DNA of 64,000 nt, taken from the NCBI RefSeq assembly GCF_000002235.5, contig NW_022145594.1, forward strand, positions 21,259,890 through 21,323,889, given 5' to 3'. This document shows positions 1-10,661 of this stretch, piece by piece; within the stretch, counting starts at the first letter, position 1, and the number at the start of each line of letters is the position of its first letter. Below the pieces are notes generated by a model, which saw only the letters and a program-made list of their open reading frames with translations, did no database searches and was not told the origin of the DNA. This DNA is from Strongylocentrotus purpuratus. Lineage: Eukaryota; Echinodermata; Echinoidea; Camarodonta; Strongylocentrotidae. The position numbers and the translations under genes are program-made.

Positions 1-49
1 TAGACATTCAAAAGTGGAAGACTTTACACAATCGCCAAATCAATCACAT

Positions 50-830
50 TCATTTGTTGATGTACAAATTCTGCATGATCATGTTACACATTATTTGCAT
101 GAGAAAATTATTTTTAAACAATTAGAATACTGCTTTAGAAATGCAAACAAGGTGAACGTATCTAGGCCGATTACAAAACATGCAAACGTATTTTATATAT
201 TGTGGTCGTAAATTTTACAATGACTTACCTCTCAATGTTCGAAAATTAGATAACTTTGGATTGAGAAATAATTCAAATGAATACCTAGAGAATATCAAAT
301 ACGCTTTTAATTTCATGTTCTTCATTCGCTTTTTTTTGTAAAATAGTCCTTGTAATATATTTTAGTCTTTTGTTTCTTTATGTGATGTTAGTATTTGATA
401 TTTTATGATCGTGAAGAAACCAAACCATACACATTTACTAGTAGAAAATAAATCTACTCCGAGAGTTTGTTTCCTCGTGCAAGTATCTTGACGTCGTTTT
501 AAACGAAAATTTAAACTGGATCCTAGATATCAACGAAATGAGAAGAAATATTTAATTTAACTTATATATTCTAATGCAAATTCGTCCAAATATTACACGA
601 CGCCTAGCAGGATTGTTTGATAAACCCATCATATAATGCCATTTAGATTATTGTGATAAGTATATGGAAATGTAGGGGTCATGAACTTACGAAATCCTAA
701 CATTTCTACAATAAAGTGCTTAAACTCGTTTTAAGGAAAGACTCCAGATTTTCTCCAAATCAGTTATTTCTACTTTTGAATTAAGATACCACTTAAGAAA
801 CATTTAAAAGAAAAATGAATAATGATGCTC
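50..830 (+). mobile_element. LINE reverse-transcriptase C-terminal fragments
   Basis: Two degenerate pieces of non-LTR retrotransposon lie head to tail. Around 120-330 the + strand reads RNANKVNVSRPITKHA followed by FYNDLPLNVRKL, the pattern seen at the C-terminus of CR1/Jockey-type LINE polyproteins. Around 480-560 it reads KYLDVVLNENLNW, the block after the reverse-transcriptase palm, and near 640 LDYCD. Stops and frame changes interrupt both, so they are dead fragments. The clade cannot be fixed from this. Confidence 0.6.
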
Positions 831-1538
831 CAATTTTTTTATATTATTACACCAAAATCCATTGTACGATTTTTTTTAAAGCACATCCCCATGTATAGTA
901 CCGGTCCTATTTCACTATCAAATAAATATGTGTAATTCGTCTTTTTGTAACAGCTGTTAAGTAACTTTGTATCATGGGAAATATGAAAAACAGTAAACTG
1001 AAAACTGAAACTGAAACTGAAAACTGAGATACTCAATCCATACATAATTTCTCAGTACCTTAGGGCCTTACAAACTACGAAACGTTATAGCACAGGAGAA
1101 AGAAAAAACAATAAAGAATATATATATATATATATTTTGTAAAATAAAAGACATCATGTTTTCTACGTAGGCGATACACAACGTCGGAGGGGGGGGGGGG
1201 GGTGGGGTACTTATCATTGGGAGGAGAGCCAAATATATTTTCAAATGATTTACTTTTATTTACTATTGTTAATTTTTTTGGGGTGAGTATAGCAATTTTT
1301 ACCTTTTTCCTTCTTTTTCAGGTTAATAATGCCTATTATTTTTAAATATTTTTTTATTGAAGGGATAATTTTTTGCATATGTTTTTGTTTTGCTATTTTG
1401 TGTTACTGGCTTTTGTTTGTAATATAAATCGTATATTTTTTTATTTAGTTCACGATGAACGCCAGCTTAGGCTGAAGCGAGTTAACGTGATTAAATAAAT
1501 GAAATGAAAGGTACACGAAATAATGACAGTTTTCTTAC

Positions 1539-1623
1539 CTGAAGATGAACACGGCACAGTGTATCAACTCCGATGATGGATCGAAACTGGCAATGGACTT
1601 GGATTCAAGTAGCTCCCAGCCAT
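1539..1623 (-). CDS. Pseudo-GTPase 1 exon 3
   Basis: 85-nt exon, too short to show as an open frame alone. Acceptor TATTTAG|ATGGCT and donor TTCAG|GTAAGA; phase 1 in, phase 2 out. It reads DGWELLESKSIASFDPSS and then ELIHCAVFIF. The exon at 42743-42848 of the paralogue opens DGWQ and ends SAIFIY with the same phases, which is why I accept it. Confidence 0.75.
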
Positions 1624-2116
1624 CTAAATATACCAAACGATGTGTTTTATGTTTTGGCACATTTCAACGCAATTATGTCACGGAAACAACTTTAGAAAGG
1701 TAAATTCAACGACTGAATATAAATCATCCGTCAGGGAATGAGCAAGTAGCGTTGCCAGTTTATCCTAATAATAAACGTAAGGAGTGGGGCACTAATATAA
1801 ATTTCATGCGGTACAAATACACTAACACATGAACTAAAAATTATAAGAGGAAATACTTATTCATACATTTTCTTGAAAACCCCAAAACAGGCAACAGCCG
1901 ATATTCATTACCATCATCAAAATCACCAAAGTTAGAGAAACTATTGGAACAAACTAAAACATCTAGAATCGGGGGAGGGTGACACGCCTTGACCGGGAGA
2001 TGCGCCAGTTGTTATGCAGGTAGAACACATGACTTTAATAACAAGTCTAGCCTCACAAAATGAATGCCATCTCTTTCACTGTCAATCAAATATACCCCCT
2101 CCCTCCTAAAAAAACA

Positions 2117-2163
<47 letters not shown>

Positions 2164-2170
2164 TTATGAT

Positions 2171-2208
<38 letters not shown>

Positions 2209-2209
2209 A

Positions 2210-2244
<35 letters not shown>

Positions 2245-5200
2245 ATACTAATTCCATTACTACTAATACTACTACTACTTTTACTCCTTCTACTAAAATT
2301 ACTACAACTACTACTACTACTACTACTATTACTAATACTACTACTACTATTAACACTACTTCTACTACTACAAATAATATAAAAATACAAACAAACAAAA
2401 ACAACACCGGAGCAAAATTCCGGAATAGCATGGCAAGATCACATGCGACGAGTAATGCCATGGTAATACATTCAACAAATATTTACTTTACCGTTCAAAT
2501 AGACGTTTATGTCCCTTCACCCTAAAAGGCTTGCCTGGGACAAATTGCAAATGAGTAGCAACAATCTGGCCAACATTGCTGATCAACATTAGGTAGATAG
2601 GCCTACTTTAAAATGTCTTTCTACTGGAACCAAACTTGCAAACAACGAAACTACGTTAAAATTACGAGGCCGTATTCAATAACCAGCATCCTATCTATAA
2701 CATCAGTGACTATTCAACTTTTTATTCTTAAAGACAATCTGGTAATGGAGGTGGATTTTCGATGTATATTTCCAATTTGCAATTATATAAATTGAGATGA
2801 AATATAACCTTCAAATAAAATTATATGGATTCGAAAGGTGTATAAATAAGCTTGCATAACATAAATATTCTGAAAATATGTACGATCTATCGGCCTCCTA
2901 ATAAAAATTGGAGACATTTTAGAATAACTAAGAAGAGCTAATAAGGATGATCAAATCAACAACACTGTTTGTGAAGCAGGGGTGTAAGGATAAATCTTTA
3001 CATATTGTAGTTTCCTACTCACCTGCATCAACAACACTGTTTGTGAAGCAGGGGTGTAAGGATAAATCTTTACATATTGTAGTTTCCTACTCACCTGCTT
3101 TCTGCTGGAAAATTAGAAAATCTGCCTCATCTTTCAAATCATCTTCGCTTAGGGTCTTCAAAAGGGTCTTTCTTGTAGACCCCTCAGCGCAAATGATGAG
3201 TTCAACATGGATTTTGTCTTTGCCGTTTTTCACATCGATTCCTGCACATTTCAACTTCTTAGCTTTAATTGTCACAGTCTCTCTGTCGCTATTATCTGCA
3301 CTAAGTTTTGTGGTCGCCTTGGAGAGTTTTGCCTGCACTTTACGAACTTTAGGTCGGTGTGGCAAAAGTTTCATGAAGGACTCTATTGTTTCGGCCACAC
3401 GTTCATCATTCATAGGATCACCAGCTTCACAGAATAGGACATGGGCGGAACACTGACTTACGGTGGGTTGTTTCTCCTTGAAGCGTTTCTCGAGGTCATT
3501 GCTTCTCTCCGCCCCAGTGACAATGACTGCAACATGATCACTACCTGTAGAAATGAAAGGAAACAATTTACAACTTGTACACATTGCAAGATTTCAACCA
3601 CGATATATTACTGATTGAACTGTGCCTAACTTGTTAGAAAAAACGTCCTGTTATCCACGAAATTTCGGGTTTAATGTTTGTGAAATAAATCCTTCTTTAT
3701 CAATGTATAGTTTCGTCCTATATATCATACACTGTCTGAAAAAGAAGTTTACAGCAAATATATTGAAAACAGAGATTTTACTACGAATATATATTATCAC
3801 AAGTGCTTGTAGGCATAGGTAGCGGCGAGATGTGTCTGCGTGAAATCATGTCTGTAAGACAAATCTCGCATGGCGATATAAGTCTAGTAGACACATCTAG
3901 CCGCATTCTACCGGCGAGTCCAAGACCGGGGAGCTGAGATCGTAACTGGTGAAACGTGTCTAACGGTTAATCAATGTTTTTTTCTTCTCAGAAATGTGTA
4001 TATAATGTTTTTTGGCCATCACATTTTAATACAAAAAGAATCTATTTATACTCATCAAATCGTCGAGAATATTAATAGACTTACAATTTGTATCCAGCCC
4101 TATCCCCATCCCCTCCCCCAATGAATTAATAAATTGATAGAGCTGATTGACTTAACAAATTGAGTAAGATTGTATATTTATCGAATTCATCTAATGTAAG
4201 TGTTACTAATTATTTTCCTAATCATGCTCGCTATCATTCTAGCTATTTTTCAAAAATCTTCACATCAAATTTTTTGTCATAACATGGCGATATTTGAATT
4301 ATTGAATCGGTATGTCTGTAATGTAAATGTGAATTTTAATATATTCCTAATCATCCTAACGGCACTTTTTCGCCGGACACAGCCATCAAAATATTTACTA
4401 ATGCATGTATATTCAAAATACAAGTCTAAATTATGAGACCCGGCATGCGGAAATGAGGTGGTACGTCTAGATACATCGATCGGCGCTATATATATATATT
4501 TATATACAGTGCGTCCCAGAAAAAACGAAACCGAGAAGTATCGATGTTTTATCATAACTTAATAACAACCATAATTAATGAATGATACATATTTGGAAAG
4601 CTTAGAGTCTCCGTTTTCATGTGATGCTACTCAGATAATGCATATTTCACACATGAGTGTTTAAAAACAATTTGAAGAGAGAAAACCAGAAAGTCATTTG
4701 GCGGGCGGTATCTGAATTTCAAAGAGAAAATCACATTCCTAAAAAGTTCAATTTCTGCCCTTTCATATGACTCCTCAATCAGGAAAAATGAGCCAGGACT
4801 AACAAAGTTCTGTTTGTTTAAAGTAATGCTTGCATTTCCATAATTTGATTAAACGAGTTCATTTTCCCTGGCTGCCTGCCGTAGCAACACACATAGTTGA
4901 CAAAAGACTTAACTCCGTTTTGTTGACGATCAGCCATGCACAAAGAAGACGAATGGCTTTTAAAAATATGTCAACACTTGAATGTAGGGAATGGTATGTA
5001 GAGCCAATTTATTGCATTGTGACAGTTTGCATTCACCTACAATGTAGTCAAATTGTAATGATATGGCTTGGAGAATAAAGGAATCGATCAGATTAATTTC
5101 CCCACTTTTTATCATTAAATGGTCTGTTTTCACTCAAGCTTTCAGATTATCTTTAGTTGTACATTTAGCATTGAAGTCACTACCTTAGCACAATTTCCTC

Positions 5201-8200
5201 TCATCTGAACAACGTTACCTAGTGCCTTTAGTTTTAAATTTGAACCGTGATGTCAGAACAATGTCACGCGGCCCCACGCGCCGTAGTTTATGGACGCGAA
5301 TCCTCCATGATTCAGCCTTGGACCAAACTAAACACATTTGTTGGGGCAATGTGGCAGGGAAATCGGCTGTATTATAATAGGCAGAAGGCGGCAGCCAAAT
5401 CTGGTATTAATTTAAAGCTTAGACCTCAGACAAAATGGTGGTAATAACATTAAAGCGTAAATCTCTGGAAATCTAAACATTTCCGCTGGATTTATTAAAA
5501 ACATGGCTAATTAGTCCATTTTCCAGTGAATTACCCTACAATAAACCATGAATATTATGTTGCTATCCAATTGTTTACCTATTCATGCAGTGAAATGAAC
5601 TATCAGGAATATGTGAGAGCAATTTAAGATCAATAACTTCAGAACTTCATGTAAAATTTAAAGATTTATAAAAAAATCAATCACTTTTGCACTAAAACTG
5701 TGAATATGTAGGATTTCGCTGTTAAGAGGAGTAAATTTATATCCTTATTGTGCTTACCGGAATTAAATATTTTACTGAGGTATTCTTCAATGTACTATCT
5801 TTCAACTGGGCAAGAAAAAAAAAATCACAAAAATGACTTTTGGCGCACTTTGGTTCCCCCCTGGCCCCATGTGCTGCATGAGCACAATAGTTTGATATTG
5901 TGTGTGATTTTGTGAAGTTTAAATTGCGAGGGAGCGGAGTGAGCGAGCAAAAATGTTAGCTTTGGCTGGTCCCGTTGCGACTGATTAGATCTTATTATTT
6001 AGGTGAGATCACCATTCTTGATAGGGTTGTAAGCTTAATCTCAAAATTAAAGAATGGGAAAGACCTTTTAGTATTATGCTTCATGATAATTGTACTATGA
6101 ATGCAACCGAACTTAAAGGTACTATGTCCCATTTGCAGGTCAAAAAAAAATGAAAAGGTTCAATTCCAACGGCATATGAAAGAAAATATTTATTTAGAAC
6201 TTCGCTCAAAACGAAAGGGTTTGAAAATGGCTTGTTGTGGGAAAATAACAACCATTCGTTGTTGAATCAACATAGTAATAGTAATAGTAATAGTCTGATT
6301 TTCAGCCCCTTGTACCGAATGGTCTTACGTTTCGTGCTGCACAAAGATTCAATCAGTTTAGTTTTGACCATTACAAGCTTGTGGGTTAATGATGTAGACA
6401 AAATAATGCTCATGTACCTGTTACAGCTCATTTCATATGTGTTATTACCAAAGAAACAGAGATGTCAGTCAGTCACTCAATAGTGTCTGACAGGGAAGTA
6501 TAGAAAATAAACGGGTTTCCTTGCATAAATTGAATACTAGGACACTGCTAACGTTTAAATTTCACAGATAGGACATACATGGCATATTCATAATTCCTGC
6601 AAAGTTCTACAGAATTTGATGTTGGTTGCAACAAGGACACAATGGCTAATATTCAATTTATGTAGCTTTAGCTAGTGACATTTATAACATATCCTGTAAG
6701 GACTTCCATTTGCTTTTATCATAATATCTGTTAACGTAATTCAAAGCTTTTCATATCATGCTGTCTATATGATTGTAATTCATTCGATTTATACATGTAT
6801 AAGTTGATTTTCATATTTTTGAGATTGATTGTTTATATGTTTTCTTTTGCTTTTTATGTACCTATGATGATGGAACGAAAATAGTTTAAAGGTATTACAA
6901 AGTTTTGGTATGGGGTTATGAATTTGGTTCAAATTAACATCTGCGTTTTTACAATATTCATTGATCGTTGTCCCGGTTGAAATCGAGTCTAAAGTTATGA
7001 AATTATAAATAATAAACTCTTTATGTTGTATAGCTCCCTCTCAAGGTCAAGATATCAATTTAGCTATGAAACAATGTTTCTTGACTAAAATCGACCCATT
7101 AGCTATTCCCGTTTGGAAACTATATATCACAACTACATATTCTGGGATTGTTATGGTCGCAGCTACCACTGTACGGCCGTAGGCGCTATTTGAAATTTTA
7201 TCAACATTTACCGGGAGCACCGGTAAATTTGTATATTCAAATTTTCTCGAAAACAGAGAAGTGTTTTAGGGGATAATTTTTTTAGTGCTTATAATACATT
7301 TACAGAGGCATCCAACAATATCAAAATTGTAAAGATTCACTATCCACCCAATTTTCAGAATTTCCCAAAACTTTGTATTACCTTTAAATGTATGATAAGT
7401 GTTTGCATATACATTTATTCAAAAATTATCGACCAATGTCTTTGTTGCTTTGCATATTGAAATCATTAGTAAAATGTGCTTATAATCGGCTATATGACTT
7501 CCCTTTCGTAAAATAACATACTTTCAAATTTCAAATATGGATTCCACCGGGCACATCTCGTCGTAACCTAATTACGCGGCGAGATTCGTGCAATGCCGGA
7601 CCAACGTCACTGCAGCCGGATGCCTCTCACCAGCCGATACAAGCAAAATTCATTATATTCCCTTTGTTATGATACATTCAATCTCATATTGATATGTGTA
7701 TGTTTGTATGTTGCTCAACATTGCACATGCAATATCATTCAAGGTCCTCAAATGCTATATTGAAATAGCGCCACACTGTGCCTAACTCATCCTACAGTCA
7801 AACAGTGAAACCATGGGACTGATTTGAGGACAGAATTGCTCAAATTCCGGGGCATCCTGGAAGTCTGGTATTTCAATTTAGTGCATAAATGAGGCAAAGA
7901 GGTAAGTTCCTTACATGAATGATGTATTTTACGACATATTGTATGATAGAGGTGCAAATAGATGGATTCGTTTTTTATCTTTGTGTAGCAAGCGTAGATT
8001 ACATGACAATGGCTCCATCGACCATGCATTGTACGCTTCCATTCTTGTATGGGCATAAAATGTATAGGCAATAGCTGAAATAAGGTCAAGTTAAAATATA
8101 ACCTGTTTTGTATGCCATAACATTTGAAGATGGTGAAAAATGTATATGAAATTGTTATTATAGATTATAACTGATGCTATTATCCACATATATTTATGAT

Positions 8201-10080
8201 GCTTTCATTTGTGTCTTATTGGTAAGGTTTTCATGGAGGGAAATGAACGGAACAACTGATGGAAGAATAAATTGGCAACACTGCTCCCTTTCAGAACTTT
8301 GTCTATTGATTTTTTTCTTCCGTCTCAAATGTATTCACATCGAAATTGCATGGTACAAAAGCTACTCATAAAAGCAAGCCTGATTATACCACGTTAAAAT
8401 AAAAAATATTGATCTAGCGATTCCAAACATTCTTACAATCCCTAGTCAGTGTTTGTATTTATGTATCACTTCACGGATTTAGTGCATTTCAAGTGATCAT
8501 TTTACCAAAACAAGCACATCAAGCAGGATCGTGACAATAACCTCCCAAACACTTATGCTCATACCTTATCTACTGCTTGTTCGTATTCCGTATAAATGTT
8601 TTCAATCTATTTGGAAATATGTGTTAATCCGTGCTCCATACAAAGTAATGTAGCAGGTTTCGTTTTTGTTTGGTATACAATAATATCGGCAGTGTAGGCC
8701 TAATGATTATAAACTGGTATAGGGCATTGACATCACCTACAAATTAAGGTTTAGCTAGGCACCTCAGGTCAAGCACGAAAATGGGGATTCGCGTAGGTAA
8801 TAAAAAGGGATTTTGTTTTGACGAAATCGCCACTTTCATCATCCGAAATTACAGTGAGTCTATTTTTATGTAATATTAGTTCACTATTTCTTCACAATAT
8901 TTTCAAACTGATATATGACATGAATTTGTTTTATGGATGAACAGGTTATTCTGCGTAAATATATGATTGTAATATATACATGAAAAAATAAAAGTAAATA
9001 GTGACAGGGCGCACCGTTTTGAAAAGAACGTTTTTATCGTTTTTTCACTTTTTTTTTTCTCTTTTGTTTAATCACGTTGATCTCTAATACTAATGATATC
9101 ATCATTTTTGTTTTTTCATTCAGGAATCTAAGATGGCCTCCAAAATGGTGTAGTGACCGTTTAGCTTATTGAAATTATTGTGCGGTAGGACCACTAACTT
9201 CGATAACTAGAGAAAAAGTATTCCCAAAACAAATTGTTGCAGTATATATATTATTATTATATCATATAATATTATCTACTGGGTTCATGAAGTCAATTTA
9301 TATTGTTGGAAGTAAATACAACAATATTTTTGTTCTGGTTTCCTTTAAGCTAAAGTAACTTAGGTCCCCAGGACACCTTCCCTGTCTCTCCCGTCAAATT
9401 AGGGCAAGTCGGAAAGTCTAAGAAAACCTTCTACCATGACTACCATACTAACAGTAACAAACATCGTGATTAAAGGTAATACAAAGTATTGGGAAATTTT
9501 TAAAATTGCAGAATAGCGATTCTGCCATGAGGATGTATTATACACTTTAGAGAATTTAGCCCCTATACGATTTCTGCTTTTGAGAAAAAAATGAATATCA
9601 TAATTTTAAAGCTAAATCAATATCTTGACCTTGAGAGGGAGCTCTACAACATAAATAGTTTATTATTTACAATTTCATAACTTTAGACTCGATTTTAACC
9701 GCGACGATGATCACTTAATATTGAAGGAGCGCACATGCTTCCAATATATAAATTTGAACCAAATTCATGAGCCCATACCAAAACTTTGTATTACCTTCAA
9801 TCCTGGGGTACTTACCGAGGAGATTCTTCCAGTGAAGGAGAAGTTTTTCATAGCGTGCATCTCTTACGTCTGTTAGGGACATTCTGCCCCGGTGGACTGA
9901 ATGGATTAATACCACACCATCGTATTGAGAGAATTCGTGTCCATTTTCCAATATTTTACTTGTTATGTGTACGTACTTTACGCATACTCCACACTTTTCT
10001 TTCAAAACCGATATGAAGTGCTTATACTCATCGTCTGATCGAGCTAAAGAACAAACTGCAACCGTACATTTTCCAGCCAT
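1539..10080 (-). CDS. Pseudo-GTPase 1, exons 1-3 (3' part missing)
   Basis: Incomplete gene: exon 1 10080-9816, exon 2 3544-3095, exon 3 1623-1539, separated by a 6.3-kb and a 1.5-kb intron; all junctions are GT-AG and in frame (phases 1, 1, then 2). Exon 1 is 265 nt, exactly as in pseudo-GTPase 2 at 40160. The N-terminal part is an alpha/beta fold with strands around VAVCS, YDGVVLIHS and VAVIVTG. Near residues 208-215 (AEGSTRKT) exon 2 holds what looks like a decayed Walker A that keeps K and T but lacks both glycines. Exon 3 starts DGW and ends CAVFIF, matching the same exon of pseudo-GTPase 2. By comparison with that gene, a 60-nt exon and a coiled-coil exon should follow; neither was found at 1-1538, so they probably lie outside the window. 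It is divergent from GTPase 1. Function unknown; a GTP-independent partner of the GTPase is inferred. Confidence 0.82.
2112..2380. repeat. (ACT)n microsatellite
   Basis: About 260 bp of ACT trinucleotide, clean at the left and increasingly interrupted by ATT and similar units to the right. It lies in intron 2 of pseudo-GTPase 1. The poly-Thr, poly-Val and poly-Ser frames across it are artefacts of the repeat. Confidence 0.97.
2955..3098 (-). repeat. Exact 72-bp tandem duplication over a splice donor
   Basis: Bases 2955-3026 and 3027-3098 are the same 72-bp unit, with no difference that I can see. On the gene strand the unit begins GCAGGTGAGTAG, so the 5' splice site of pseudo-GTPase 1 exon 2 exists twice, 72 nt apart. 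The reading frame stops at the TAG inside the proximal donor, so use of the distal donor would truncate the protein. The identity suggests a recent event. Confidence 0.95.
3095..3544 (-). CDS. Pseudo-GTPase 1 exon 2
   Basis: 450-nt internal exon; acceptor TTCTACAG|GTAGTG and donor GCAG|GTGAGTAG, phase 1 at both ends. It encodes SDHVAVIVTGAERSN at its start and ELIICAEGSTRKTLLKTL near its end. It aligns along its length with the 438-nt exon at 41529-41966, including the closing FQQKA versus FEQTQ. A 72-bp tandem duplication begins at its donor. Confidence 0.88.
4506..4955 (+). mobile_element. Tc1/mariner-like element end, copy A
   Basis: The copy opens with ACAGTGCGTCCCAGAAAAAA next to a TA-rich target, the kind of terminus seen in Tc1/mariner elements. 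It is collinear with 17640-18060 over about 430 bp, ending near CGATCAGCCATGCACAAA. No transposase frame is present. It lies in intron 1 of pseudo-GTPase 1. I did not find a matching right terminus, so the length is approximate. Confidence 0.6.
5080..6112. other. No gene seen
   Basis: Intron 1 of pseudo-GTPase 1. A short stretch with the phrase GGAGCGGAGTGAGCGAGC near 5935 is a common low-complexity repeat phrase and recurs in similar form near 60440. I see no coding or regulatory signal. Confidence 0.6.
6117..6650. mobile_element. MITE family A, copy 1
   Basis: It opens TTAA-AGGTACTATGTCCCATT and ends in a decayed inverse of that terminus near 6620-6650. Related copies lie at 52262-52716 and, inverted, at 21930-22095 and 27435-27815. 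Internal landmarks shared with these are a CAACGGCAT-like block, an ACGAAAGGG block and AGTCAGTCACTCAAT. It has no coding capacity and is probably a non-autonomous DNA transposon. Confidence 0.65.
6890..7383. mobile_element. TTAA-flanked MITE (family B, copy 1)
   Basis: The termini AGGTATTACAAAGTTTTGG and its inverse CCAAAACTTTGTATTACCT sit between TTAA on both sides (6886-6889 and 7384-7387). TTAA target duplication is the hallmark of piggyBac-type elements. About 494 bp with no transposase. A shorter copy lies at 9474-9796 and a fragment at 51240-51355. Confidence 0.8.
7390..9465. other. No gene seen
   Basis: AT-rich intron sequence of pseudo-GTPase 1. It has open frames on both strands but no domain, no repeat-family similarity that I recognise, and no splice signals in frame with the neighbouring exons. 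Confidence 0.55.
9474..9796. mobile_element. TTAA-flanked MITE (family B, copy 2)
   Basis: Left end TTAA-AGGTAATACAAAGT, right end CTTTGTATTACCT-TCAA, so one target copy looks mutated. The interior matches 6890-7383 in inverted order (the ACTCGATTTTAACCG block near 9690). Its right edge is about 20 bp from the donor of pseudo-GTPase 1 exon 1. Confidence 0.78.
9816..10080 (-). CDS. Pseudo-GTPase 1 exon 1
   Basis: First coding exon, starting ATG GCT GGA at 10080 (MAGKCTVAVCSLARS). It ends at a CTCG|GTAAGT donor, phase 1. The 265-nt length and the reading YDGVVLIHSVHRGRMSLTDV match exon 1 of the copy at 40160, which reads YDAVILIHSIARGRLSITDV. Confidence 0.88.
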
Positions 10081-10387
10081 TGTACTGGTAAAATTACGAT
10101 GTAAAATGAGGCTGAACCACGTCGCTGCTACATATTATATCCTCATATAGATGTTAGCGGTTTTAGGAAAGGGGCGGGTCAAAGCTAAATTCTTTGTATT
10201 CAAATTATGACTTTGTAGGCGTGACCTGCAGCAATATTGAAAGCATAGCGTCATGATTATGCAGTCAGTAATGTGATGTCTGCAAAGTTATAAGTGAATG
10301 TAACGCTTATAGTATCACTTCGTCAAGAATTCCTATGTATAGGGCCGTGCTTTATCTAAAGAAAGGTTGGACAATCATCTCATAATC
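10081..10387. promoter_or_regulatory. Shared bidirectional promoter, pair 1
   Basis: 307 bp separate the two divergent start codons, so this interval must hold both promoters and both 5' UTRs. On the - strand, GGATATAATATG (10142-10131) is followed by GCAGCGAC (10128-10121), 48 nt before the pseudo-GTPase 1 ATG; a similar block precedes the paralogue at 40098-40121. A possible TATA-like TTATAAG at 10288 faces GTPase 1. A GC-box-like GGGGCGGG lies near 10172. Confidence 0.65.
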
Positions 10388-10661
10388 ATGGAAAACACTA
10401 CATTTTGCTGTATGCTTGTCGGATCTGCTGGCGCAGGGAAGTCTTCCTTTATCAACACGTTGATAAAGTACGTCAATACAACTAAGGAGTCAGGGCAGAA
10501 GATGACTAGGTACATACCGACTGCAAAGTCACAAGTAATGGGTGGACATACCATGACGCGAGAGCCGATCAAATTGACGGACGACCTGATTATAGTAGAC
10601 AACCGTGGATGGCACGACTGGAACAACGAAGCTGCCTTAAAAGAGCTATCTGCTCAAATTC
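10388..10661 (+). CDS. GTPase 1 exon 1 (G1-G3)
   Basis: Starts MENTTFCCMLVGSAGAGKSS and ends in AQI with donor CAAATTC|GTAAGT, phase 1. It holds the whole nucleotide-binding front half, including VDNRGWHDW. Confidence 0.92.

Noticed and set aside
839-1045. 68-codon - strand frame as the missing coiled-coil exon of pseudo-GTPase 1
   Set aside because: Composition is aromatic and Ser-rich, not coiled coil, and it has no similarity to exon 5 of the paralogue.
1539-1623. A separate third GTPase gene
   Set aside because: Its ending CAVFIF recalls GTPase exon 2, but the DGW start, phases and order match exon 3 of the partner gene, whose exons 1-2 lie upstream on the same strand.
2012-2525. Long open frames on both strands (poly-Thr, poly-Val, poly-Ser)
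   Set aside because: They are translations of the (ACT)n microsatellite.
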